A stretch of 64,000 bases of DNA from Gemmatirosa kalamazoonensis (lineage in GTDB: Bacteria > Gemmatimonadota > Gemmatimonadetes > Gemmatimonadales > Gemmatimonadaceae). Positions 1-6,300 of this stretch are shown here, one piece after another. Location of the stretch: contig NZ_CP007129.1 in the NCBI RefSeq assembly GCF_000522985.1, positions 434,001 through 498,000 of the forward strand. Direction: 5' to 3'. Position 1 is the first letter of the stretch; each line of letters starts with the position of its first letter. Position numbers and translations under genes: made by a program. The notes under the pieces were generated by a model. The model searched no databases, was not told where the DNA came from, and saw nothing but the letters and a program-made list of their open reading frames with translations.

Positions 1-1315
1 CCTGCGTGTAGCCGTTCGCGAGCTGCACCACGATGCCGACGAGCACCGCGGCGAGCGCGAGGATCGCGGGCAGCGCACACAGCGCGGCGGCCTTCGCGAG
101 GTAGAGCACCGCGCTCGACGCCGGCGTCGCGTCGACGAGCGGGTCGAACCCGACCACGCGCTCGCGCCACGCGACCTCCGCGGCGTAGTAGACGATCGTG
201 ATCGTGCCGACGAGCAGCAGCGGGAGCTGCATCGCGTCGAGCAGCAGCCCGGTGGTTGGCAGCACGTGCGAGCCGTACTCGCCGCCGAGCTGCGCGACCG
301 CCTCCATGCCGGCGACGAACACCCAGAGCGCGAGCAGCGCGAGGAACGTCCAGCCGCGCAGCACGTGGCGCAGCTCGAGCCGCGCCGCGGAGCCTAACGC
401 GGGCCGGAACGCGCCGCGCGTCGCGGGAGCCACCACGTGGTACGTGGCGACGGCCATGACGTCGACGGCGGTCGCGCCACGTCGGCGTGGCGCGCGCCGC
501 GTGACCACCTCGAAGCGGAAGCGCGCGTACGTCCACGCGAGCACCGTCGCCGCGACGCCCATCCACAGCAGCCGGTTGAGCAGCATCCGTCCGCTCAGCG
601 CCACCATGCGCACGTCGCGCTCCGCCGGCGTCCAGTAGCGCGTCTGCTCGAAGAACGCCGACAGCCCGAACGGATCGAGCAGCGCGGCGCGCGCGAGTCC
701 TTCCGGCGTCGGCGGCGCGGCGCCGGCCATGAGCGGCGAGTCGACGAGCAGCGCGGTCACGAGGTACAGCGCGTAGATCGCCACCGCGCCGACGTACGTC
801 GCGAGCGTCGAGCGCGTCAGCGTCGCGACGGCGTACAGCACCGCGCCGACGAGCAGCAGGTTCGGGAGCACGAGCACGACGAGCGCCCACAGATACGCGA
901 CCGGCCGCACGGCGCCGAGCCGGTCGGGCTCCACCTGGAGCACGAGTGGCGCGAGCATCAGCACGAGCGCCGCGAGCGTCATCGCCGTGAGTGCGGCGAG
1001 CAGCGCCCCGGCGAACCGGCCGAGCAGGTAGCGCGGCTTCCCGATCGGCCGCGAGAACACGAGCTCCGTCATGCCGTGCTCGGTGTCGCGCAGCGCCGCG
1101 TTCGCGCAGAAGATCGTGAGCACGAACACGGAGAACAGCGACAGGAGGCCGAGCGACTGCGCGATCGTGTAGGGCGCGTTCACGTCGACGCTCTTCGGCC
1201 CGTAGCCGGTGCCGACGAGCGTCGCGGCGCCGCCGGCGAGGGCGAGCGCGGCGGCCGCGAACGTGAGCCGGCGCGTGTGGTAGCGCCACTCGAAGCGGAG
1301 GATGCCTCCCAGCAT
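1..1315 (-). CDS. ABC-2 type permease, N-terminal 438 residues (continues outside window)
   Basis: The minus strand is open from an ATG at 1315 to the window edge. The product starts MLGGILRFEWRYHTRRLTF, then has several hydrophobic segments (roughly residues 20-40, 55-75, 105-130, 140-185), a soluble linker, and a second hydrophobic set near residues 345-435. This fits a membrane permease of the ABC-2 class. Its ATG overlaps the TGA of the upstream ATPase gene by one base, so the two are translationally coupled and almost certainly form one exporter. The internal repeat of the pattern (four-helix set, loop, second set) and the loop containing FGLSAFFEQTRYWTPAER resemble permeases that carry a C-terminal M1 aminopeptidase domain; that part would lie outside the window, so the fusion is inference. 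Substrate unknown. Confidence 0.8.
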   Translation of the reverse strand, partial: MLGGILRFEWRYHTRRLTFAAAALALAGGAATLVGTGYGPKSVDVNAPYTIAQSLGLLSLFSVFVLTIFCANAALRDTEHGMTELVFSRPIGKPRYLLGRFAGALLAALTAMTLAALVLMLAPLVLQVEPDRLGAVRPVAYLWALVVLVLPNLLLVGAVLYAVATLTRSTLATYVGAVAIYALYLVTALLVDSPLMAGAAPPTPEGLARAALLDPFGLSAFFEQTRYWTPAERDVRMVALSGRMLLNRLLWMGVAATVLAWTYARFRFEVVTRRAPRRRGATAVDVMAVATYHVVAPATRGAFRPALGSAARLELRHVLRGWTFLALLALWVFVAGMEAVAQLGGEYGSHVLPTTGLLLDAMQLPLLLVGTITIVYYAAEVAWRERVVGFDPLVDATPASSAVLYLAKAAALCALPAILALAAVLVGIVVQLANGYTQ

Positions 1316-2190
1316 CACGCCGCTCCCGCGGTGCCTAACGCGGCGAAGTACACGTCCTCGAGGTCCGGCGCGAGCGGCTCGAACCCGTCGTCGGGCGCCG
1401 CGTCGGCGAGCACGCGCAGCCGCGTGCGCCCCGCGTGGAGCTGGGCCGAGAGCACGCGGAGCCGCGCGGCGTACGATGCGACGTCGGACTTCGCGACGGT
1501 CCTCCCCCACACGCGCCCGTGCAGCTCGTCGACGAGCGCGTCCGGCACGCCCTCGCGCACCACGGCGCCGCCGGCGAGGATCGCCATGCGCGGGCAGAGC
1601 TGCCGAACGTCCTCCACGATGTGCGTGGAGAGGATGACGACGACGTTCTCGCCGATCTCGCTCAGCAGGTTGTGGAACCGGTTGCGCTCCTCGGGGTCGA
1701 GCCCCGCCGTCGGCTCGTCGACGATGACGAGCCTCGGGTCGCCGAGCAGCGCCTGCGCGATGCCGAAGCGCTGCCGCATGCCGCCGGAGAAGCCGCTCAC
1801 CGCGTGCTTGCGATGCGCCCACAGGTTCGTCTGCGCGAGCAGCGCGTCGACCTGCGTCCGTCGCGCGCGCCGATCGGTGATCCCCTTCAGCAGCGCGAGG
1901 TGATCGAGCAGCTCCAGCGCCGACACGCCGGGATACACCCCGAAGTCCTGCGGCAGGTAGCCCAGCGCTCGGCGGTGCGCCTGCGGGTCGTCGAGCACCG
2001 GCCGGCCGTCGAGCGAGACGGTGCCGGCGTCGGGCGCCTGCAGCGTGGCGAGCGTGCGCATGAGCGTCGACTTCCCGGCGCCGTTCGGGCCCAGGAGGCC
2101 GAACAGCCCGCGGCCGATGGTGAGGTCCACGCCGCGCAGCGCCTGCACCCCGTTCGGGTACGTCTTCGTGATGCCCTGGATGATCAGCAT
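1315..2190 (-). CDS. ABC transporter ATP-binding protein
   Basis: A 291-residue nucleotide-binding subunit of an ABC exporter. The Walker A motif GPNGAGKST lies at residues 34-42, the signature FSGGMRQRFG at about 130-140, and Walker B LVIVDEPTAGLD at about 160, followed by the H-loop in VVILSTHIVED. The C-terminal 70 residues (after VVREGVPDALVDEL) are the usual short extension of the CcmA/YadG-like subfamily. It powers the permease encoded immediately downstream with a TGATG overlap. The start at 2190 (MLIIQGITKTYPNG) is the family-typical beginning just before the first beta strand. Divergent LysR regulator gene upstream. Function as an ATPase is secure; the substrate cannot be read from sequence. 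Confidence 0.92.
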   Translation of the reverse strand: MLIIQGITKTYPNGVQALRGVDLTIGRGLFGLLGPNGAGKSTLMRTLATLQAPDAGTVSLDGRPVLDDPQAHRRALGYLPQDFGVYPGVSALELLDHLALLKGITDRRARRTQVDALLAQTNLWAHRKHAVSGFSGGMRQRFGIAQALLGDPRLVIVDEPTAGLDPEERNRFHNLLSEIGENVVVILSTHIVEDVRQLCPRMAILAGGAVVREGVPDALVDELHGRVWGRTVAKSDVASYAARLRVLSAQLHAGRTRLRVLADAAPDDGFEPLAPDLEDVYFAALGTAGAA

Positions 2191-2246
2191 GTCCTGGCCA
2201 ACGGCCCCGGCCGGCGCCGGGATTCGCCCGTCCGGTAACTGTCGTG

Positions 2247-2262
2247 TTAATCTCCGACTTAA
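2247..2262. promoter_or_regulatory. AT-rich TTAA-N8-TTAA element in the divergent ABC/LysR intergenic region
   Basis: The 71-bp gap between the divergent ABC and LysR genes contains TTAATCTCCGACTTAA, an AT-rich dyad that stands out from the GC-rich surroundings and touches the chosen lysR ATG at 2262. LysR regulators often bind dyads in such divergent gaps, so it could be an autoregulatory site. This is suggestive only. Confidence 0.25.
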
Positions 2263-3173
2263 TGCTGACGTCCTCCGACCTTCACTTCTTTGCCGGCATC
2301 GCCCGCGCCGAGTCGCTCGCCGCGGCCGCCCGGGCGCTCGGCGTCACGCCGCCCGCGGTGACCCAGCGCCTCCAGGATCTCGAGCGCCGACTCGGCGTCC
2401 GGCTCGTCGAGCGGAGCGGGCGGCGGGTGACCCTGACGGCCGAGGGAGAGCTGCTCGCCGCGCGCGGTCAGGAGATCGCCGACGACCTCGCGAGCCTCAC
2501 CGAGACGCTCGCCGCGCGCCGCGGCGTGGTGGCGGGCCACCTGCGGGTGCTCGCCCCGCTCGGCTTCGGCCGCGCCCACGTCGCGCCGGCGGCGGGTCGC
2601 TTCTTCGCCGACCACGCCGAGGTGACGCTCGACCTCGTGCTCTCCGACCGCATGGGACGCGTGGCCGAGACGTCGTGGGACGTCGCCGTGCACATCGGCG
2701 AGCTGCGCGACTCGTCGCTCGTGGCGACCCGCCTCGCGCCGAACGACCGCATCCTCTGCGCATCGCCGTCGTTCGTCGCGCGATACGGCGTGCCCGACGC
2801 GCCCGCCGACCTGCGCGACTTCGCGTGCATCGCGCTCCGCGAGAACGACGAGGACGTGACGATGTGGCGCTTCGCGCGCGACGACGGCGCGGCCGAGTCG
2901 GTACGCGTGGAGCCGCGACTCGCGACGAACGACGGCGAGGTCGTGCGCGAGTGGGCCGTCGCGGGACGCGGGATCATCGTGCGCTCCGAGTGGTCCGTGG
3001 CCGCCGACCTGCGCGCGGGCCGACTCGCGCGCCTGCTCCCCGGTTGGCGTCTCCCCTCGGCGGACGTCATCGCGTTCGTGGGCCCGCGACGCGGACGCTC
3101 GGCGCGGGCGACGCGGTTCGTGGAGTACTTGCGAGAGGCGCTGACGCCCGTCCCGTGGCGCGCGGACTCCTGA
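2262..3173 (+). CDS. LysR-family transcriptional regulator
   Basis: A 303-residue LTTR. Residues 1-60 form the winged helix-turn-helix (LAAAARALGVTPPAVTQRLQ followed by DLERRLGVRLVER). Residues 90-295 form the co-inducer-binding domain (VVAGHLRVLAPLGFGRAHVAP onward). I chose the ATG at 2262, giving MLTSSDLHFFAGIARAESL, because it matches the family start; a GTG at 2244 adds six residues. It is transcribed away from the ABC exporter genes, so it may control them or itself. The effector is unknown. A GxxExxY gene follows 84 bases downstream on the same strand. Confidence 0.9.
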   Translation: MLTSSDLHFFAGIARAESLAAAARALGVTPPAVTQRLQDLERRLGVRLVERSGRRVTLTAEGELLAARGQEIADDLASLTETLAARRGVVAGHLRVLAPLGFGRAHVAPAAGRFFADHAEVTLDLVLSDRMGRVAETSWDVAVHIGELRDSSLVATRLAPNDRILCASPSFVARYGVPDAPADLRDFACIALRENDEDVTMWRFARDDGAAESVRVEPRLATNDGEVVREWAVAGRGIIVRSEWSVAADLRAGRLARLLPGWRLPSADVIAFVGPRRGRSARATRFVEYLREALTPVPWRADS

Positions 3174-3257
3174 GCTCGACGGCACCCGTCGCGTCGTGAG
3201 AGGTGCGCCGGCGTCGGAATGATGTCGTGGAAGGATGCCGGCCATCGAAGTTGCGCC

Positions 3258-3653
3258 ATGAGCCGACACGATCTCATCGAGCGCGACCTCACGTACTCCG
3301 TCATCGGCGCCTTCTTCGAGGTGTACAACACGCTCGGCTACGGCTTCCTCGAGCAGGTGTACGTGGAAGCGCTCACGCTCGAGCTGCGCGACCGCGGCCA
3401 TCTCGTCGAGCGCGAGCAGTCGGTGTCGGTGAGCTACAAAGGCCGAGTGATCGCGCGACTGAGGATGGACGTGATCGTCGATCACAAGATCGTGGTCGAG
3501 GTCAAGTCGACGCAGCACCTGTCGCCGTTCGCGTCGCGACAGCTGCTCAATTACCTGCGAGCGACCGATCTGCTCGTCGGGCTCCTGCTGCACTTCGGGC
3601 CGGAGGCGAAGCATCACCGCGTCGTCTGCGAGCGCGTGCGACGCTCCTCGTGA
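3258..3653 (+). CDS. GxxExxY family protein (PD-(D/E)XK-like fold)
   Basis: A 131-residue protein of the GxxExxY family. The name-giving motif is visible as GFLEQVY near residues 30-36. The core strand pair RLRMDVIVDHKIVVEVKS (about residues 68-85) has the D...E-x-K arrangement of PD-(D/E)XK nuclease-like folds. Activity has not been established for the family as far as I know. I chose the ATG at 3258 (MSRHDLIERDLTYSVIGA), where homology-like sequence begins; an ATG at 3219 would add 13 unrelated residues. The gene is followed 20 bases later by a 9-bp-unit hairpin repeat, an arrangement I associate with this family in environmental genomes. Confidence 0.8.
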   Translation: MSRHDLIERDLTYSVIGAFFEVYNTLGYGFLEQVYVEALTLELRDRGHLVEREQSVSVSYKGRVIARLRMDVIVDHKIVVEVKSTQHLSPFASRQLLNYLRATDLLVGLLLHFGPEAKHHRVVCERVRRSS

Positions 3654-3673
3654 CGCACGACGCCGAAATAGGA

Positions 3674-3746
3674 GACGCGGATGCCGCGGATCACGCGGAT
3701 AGGCTCGCGACTGAAGCCTATCCGCGCGATCCGCGTGATCCGCGTC
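3674..3746. repeat. Inverted repeat of 9-bp units (…CGCGGAT) after the GxxExxY gene
   Basis: Two 32-base arms at 3674-3705 and 3715-3746 are reverse complements except at four positions, with a 9-base loop. Each arm is three 9-mers of the form NNCGCGGAT plus AGGCT. The arms would form a long hairpin in RNA or a cruciform in DNA. It may terminate the GxxExxY transcript. Confidence 0.8.
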
Positions 3747-3818
3747 CGAACCACGAGGAGCTCTGCAGTCCAGGGAGCGACGCCCCGGCGCAGAGGCGCT
3801 CGCATCGCCGTCCCCCGC

Positions 3819-3847
3819 TTGACGCCGACCCGCCCCACCACTAGCAT
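3819..3847 (+). promoter_or_regulatory. Predicted sigma-70-type promoter of the met/thr operon
   Basis: TTGACG at 3819-3824 is followed after exactly 17 bases by TAGCAT at 3842-3847. That is five of six matches to the -35 consensus and four of six to the -10. A start near 3854 would place the SAM-II element at the very 5' end of the transcript, which is where such riboswitches lie. Confidence 0.5.
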
Positions 3848-3865
3848 CCCAGACACAACTGAACG

Positions 3866-3919
3866 CCCGTGGTGATTTGCCGCCTATTGCCGCCACGTAA
3901 AACAAGGTGCTAAAACGCG
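3866..3919 (+). ncRNA. SAM-II riboswitch (metA/metX-type aptamer)
   Basis: The segment reads like the SAM-II aptamer. A P1 stem CGTGG (3868-3872) pairs with CCACG (3893-3897). The loop begins TGATTTGCCG directly after the 5' strand. After the stem come TAAAACAAG and the GCTAAAA box (3909-3915), the most conserved part of the family. SAM-II RNAs bind S-adenosylmethionine through an H-type pseudoknot and switch off methionine genes. Placement directly before metX-metB fits exactly. The pseudoknot partner strands were not verified base by base; a covariance search against Rfam RF00521 would settle it. Confidence 0.82.
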
Positions 3920-3922
3920 ACG

Positions 3923-3957
3923 CGCCCGGCGGCCATCTCCGCCCGGGCGTTTGTCGT
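3923..3957 (+). terminator. GC-rich hairpin with T-rich tail after the SAM-II aptamer
   Basis: CGCCCGG (3923-3929) pairs with CCGGGCG (3943-3949) and CGG (3930-3932) with CCG (3939-3941), with one bulge. TTTGTCGTT follows. It is a plausible attenuator of the operon, although the T tract is weak and SAM-II switches often act on translation. Confidence 0.4.
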
Positions 3958-4030
3958 TGGTAGCCAGGACCCACCGCGGCGCGGGGGGCTCGGCCACCGA
4001 CTCCAGCAGAAAGCAGGTCGCTGGCGGCTC

Positions 4031-4110
4031 GTCCTCCCCCGGGAGGACGGTGGTCCGGCGGCCCCTCCAGCAGCGACCCCCGGACCTCGTCGGCCCGGGG
4101 GTCTTCGTTT
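4031..4110 (+). terminator. Two strong hairpins just before the metX ribosome binding site
   Basis: GTCCTCCC/GGGAGGAC (4031-4048) is a perfect 8-bp stem. GACCCCCGG (4075-4083) pairs perfectly with CCGGGGGTC (4095-4103), followed by TTCGTTT at 4104-4110. The second resembles an intrinsic terminator ending immediately upstream of the metX Shine-Dalgarno GGAGGG (4111-4116). Together with the aptamer they could form a SAM-controlled leader of about 250 bases. Everything between 3747 and 4120 is leader; no coding sequence is evident. Confidence 0.4.
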
Positions 4111-4120
4111 GGAGGGTGCG

Positions 4121-5053
4121 ATGCTGACAGTGGAGCGCGCGACAGGGGTGCCTAACTACGAGCTCGTCGGCCCGGCCGGTGCGCCGGTGGTCGTTGCGCT
4201 CGGCGGCATCTCCGCGAACGCGCACGCGGGCGCCACGGCGGCCGATCCCGCGCCGGGGTGGTGGGACCCCGTCGTCGGACGCGGCCGCGCGCTCGACACC
4301 ACGCGCCTGCGCGTGCTCGGCATCGACTGGCTCGACGGCGGCCGCGGCGACGACGGTCGGCCGGCGCGCATCGTCACCACGTACGACCAGGCCGACGCGC
4401 TCGTCGCGGCGCTCGACGCCGTCGAGGTCGAGCGCGTGCACGCCGTGATCGGCGCGTCGTACGGCGGCATGGTGGCGCTCGCGTTCGCCGAGCGCTACCC
4501 GGAGCGCGTCGAGCGGCTCGTCGTCGTGAGCGCGCCGCACGAGGCGCATCCGCTGTCCACCGCGCTGCGCACCGTGCAGCGGCGCGTCGTGGAGCTCGGC
4601 ATCGAGACCGGTCGCGCGCACGACGCGCTCGCCCTCGCGCGCGCGCTGGCGATGACGACGTATCGCGGCGCGCGCGAGTTCGCCGAGCGGTTCGACTCGC
4701 GCCCCGACACGATCGACGGCGCCGACGCGACGTTCCCCGTCGAGCGGTACATCCTGCACCACGGCCGGAAGTTCGCCGCCGCGTGGCGCCCGGAGCGCTT
4801 CCTCGCGCTCTCGCTCTCCGCCGACCTGCACCGCGTGGATCCCGCCGCGGTGCGCGTGCCGACGACGCTCGTCGCCGCGGAGGGCGACGCCATCGTGCCG
4901 CGCGAGCAGATGGCCGAGCTGTCCATGCTGTTAGGCGCGCCGAACACGCTCGTCGATCTCGCGTCGCGCAACGGCCACGACGCGTTCCTCACCGAACCGG
5001 CCGCGATCGGCCGCATCCTCGCCACCGCCCTGTGTACCCGGAGCTTCGCATGA
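4121..5053 (+). CDS. metX: Homoserine O-acyltransferase, MetX type (alpha/beta hydrolase)
   Basis: A 310-residue alpha/beta hydrolase that should activate homoserine with an acyl group for methionine synthesis. The nucleophile elbow is GASYGGM with serine near residue 110. The acid is in AAEGDAIVP (about 250) and the histidine in NGHDAFL (about 287), the MetX hallmark. The elbow GASYGG and the GGISANAHA start resemble the shorter succinyl-type MetX of Xanthomonadales more than the 370-residue acetyl-type enzymes (usually GGSMGG), so acyl donor specificity is open. I chose ATG 4121 with GGAGGG seven bases upstream; a TTG at 4109 would lie on that site. It overlaps metB by ATGA and sits under the SAM-II leader. 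Confidence 0.85.
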   Translation: MLTVERATGVPNYELVGPAGAPVVVALGGISANAHAGATAADPAPGWWDPVVGRGRALDTTRLRVLGIDWLDGGRGDDGRPARIVTTYDQADALVAALDAVEVERVHAVIGASYGGMVALAFAERYPERVERLVVVSAPHEAHPLSTALRTVQRRVVELGIETGRAHDALALARALAMTTYRGAREFAERFDSRPDTIDGADATFPVERYILHHGRKFAAAWRPERFLALSLSADLHRVDPAAVRVPTTLVAAEGDAIVPREQMAELSMLLGAPNTLVDLASRNGHDAFLTEPAAIGRILATALCTRSFA

Positions 5054-6300
5054 GCGTCGACCGCACGATCCGTCAGCAGGCGACCGCGACCCGCGCCGTC
5101 CGCGCCGGCATCGCCTCGGACACGCAGCACGGCGCCGTGGTGCCGCCGATCCATCTCTCGTCGACGTTCGCGTTCGACGGCCTCGGGGGGAAGCGCGAGT
5201 ACGACTACACGCGCAGCGGCAACCCCACGCGCACGCAGCTCGCCGACGCGCTCGCGGAGCTCGAGGGCGGCACGGCGGGCGTCGTCACGAGCACGGGGAT
5301 GTCCGCGGTCACGCTCGTGCTGCAGCTGCTCGCGCCGGGCGATCTGGTGCTCGCCGCGCACGACTGCTACGGCGGCACGCACCGCCTGCTGAACGCGCTC
5401 GCACGCCGCGCGCACTTCGACCTGGGCTTCGTGGATCTCACGGCGACGACGAGCGCCGTGGCCGAGATCGCGCGCCGCCGCCCGCAGCTCGTGTGGATCG
5501 AGACGCCGAGCAATCCGCTCCTCCGCATCACCGACGTGCGCCGCATCGCCGCCGCCGCGCATGCCGCCGGCGCGCTCGTCGTCGTCGACAACACGTTCCT
5601 GTCGCCCGCGCTGCAGCAGCCGCTGCTGCTCGGCGCGGACGTCGTCGTGCACTCGACGACGAAGTACCTCAACGGCCACAGCGACGTCGTCGGCGGCGCG
5701 GTCGTCGTGCGCGACCCCGCGCTCGCGGAATCGTTGGGCTGGTGGGCGAACTGTCTCGGCATCACCGGCGCGCCGTTCGACAGCTACCTCACGCTGCGCG
5801 GCGTGCGCACGCTGCACGCGCGCATGGTGCAGCACCTCGCGAACGCGCAGGCGGTCGTCGACGCGCTGCTCGCGCACGACGCGGTGGCGCGCGTGAACTA
5901 TCCCGGCCTGTCGACGCATCCGGGCCACCAGGTGGCGACGGCGCAGCAGTCCGGCTACGGCGCGATGGTGAGCTTCGAGCTCCACGGCGGGCTGCCGGCG
6001 GTGGAGCGGTTCGCGCGCGCGCTGCGCTGCTTCACGCTCGCCGAATCGTTAGGCGGCGTGGAGAGCCTCGTCGCGCACCCGGCGTCGATGACGCACGCGT
6101 CGATGGACGCCGCGGCGCGCGCCACGGCCGGCATCTCCGACTCGCTCGTGCGCCTCTCGGTCGGGATCGAGTGCGCCGAAGATCTCGTGGAGGATCTCGA
6201 GACGGCGCTCGACGAGGCGCTCGTGGTGACGCCCGCCGTGCCGCCCGCGTTCACCCTGGCCGAGCCCGAGGCGGCGCGCCAGGTCGCGGCGGTCGCATGA
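5050..6300 (+). CDS. metB: Cystathionine gamma-synthase / O-acylhomoserine PLP lyase
   Basis: A 416-residue Cys/Met-metabolism PLP enzyme. It should condense the O-acylhomoserine made by MetX with cysteine (transsulfuration) or sulfide. Visible family signatures are YDYTRSGNPTR near residue 54, DCYGGTHRL near 105, VDNTFLSPALQQPL near 180, and the PLP lysine in HSTTKYLNGHSDV near 205. SLGGVESLVAHPASMTH near 335 is the substrate loop. The DCYGGTHRL segment favours cystathionine gamma-synthase over O-acetylhomoserine sulfhydrylase. It starts at ATG 5050, overlapping the metX stop by four bases, and overlaps thrA at its own end. Confidence 0.9.
   Translation: MSVDRTIRQQATATRAVRAGIASDTQHGAVVPPIHLSSTFAFDGLGGKREYDYTRSGNPTRTQLADALAELEGGTAGVVTSTGMSAVTLVLQLLAPGDLVLAAHDCYGGTHRLLNALARRAHFDLGFVDLTATTSAVAEIARRRPQLVWIETPSNPLLRITDVRRIAAAAHAAGALVVVDNTFLSPALQQPLLLGADVVVHSTTKYLNGHSDVVGGAVVVRDPALAESLGWWANCLGITGAPFDSYLTLRGVRTLHARMVQHLANAQAVVDALLAHDAVARVNYPGLSTHPGHQVATAQQSGYGAMVSFELHGGLPAVERFARALRCFTLAESLGGVESLVAHPASMTHASMDAAARATAGISDSLVRLSVGIECAEDLVEDLETALDEALVVTPAVPPAFTLAEPEAARQVAAVA

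Noticed and set aside
437-1903. Long plus-strand open frame over the ABC transporter region
   Set aside because: The product is low-complexity Arg/His/Ala/Glu-rich sequence typical of the antisense frame of GC-rich genes. The minus strand encodes clear ABC ATPase and permease motifs.
2259-3974. 571-codon minus-strand frame over the LysR and GxxExxY genes
   Set aside because: No recognisable domain; composition typical of an antisense frame. Both plus-strand genes have family motifs.
4121-6300. Annotating metX as strictly homoserine O-acetyltransferase and metB as O-acetylhomoserine sulfhydrylase
   Set aside because: The MetX elbow (GASYGG) and short length fit succinyl-type MetX of Xanthomonadales better, and the MetB motifs fit cystathionine gamma-synthase; donor specificity was left open.
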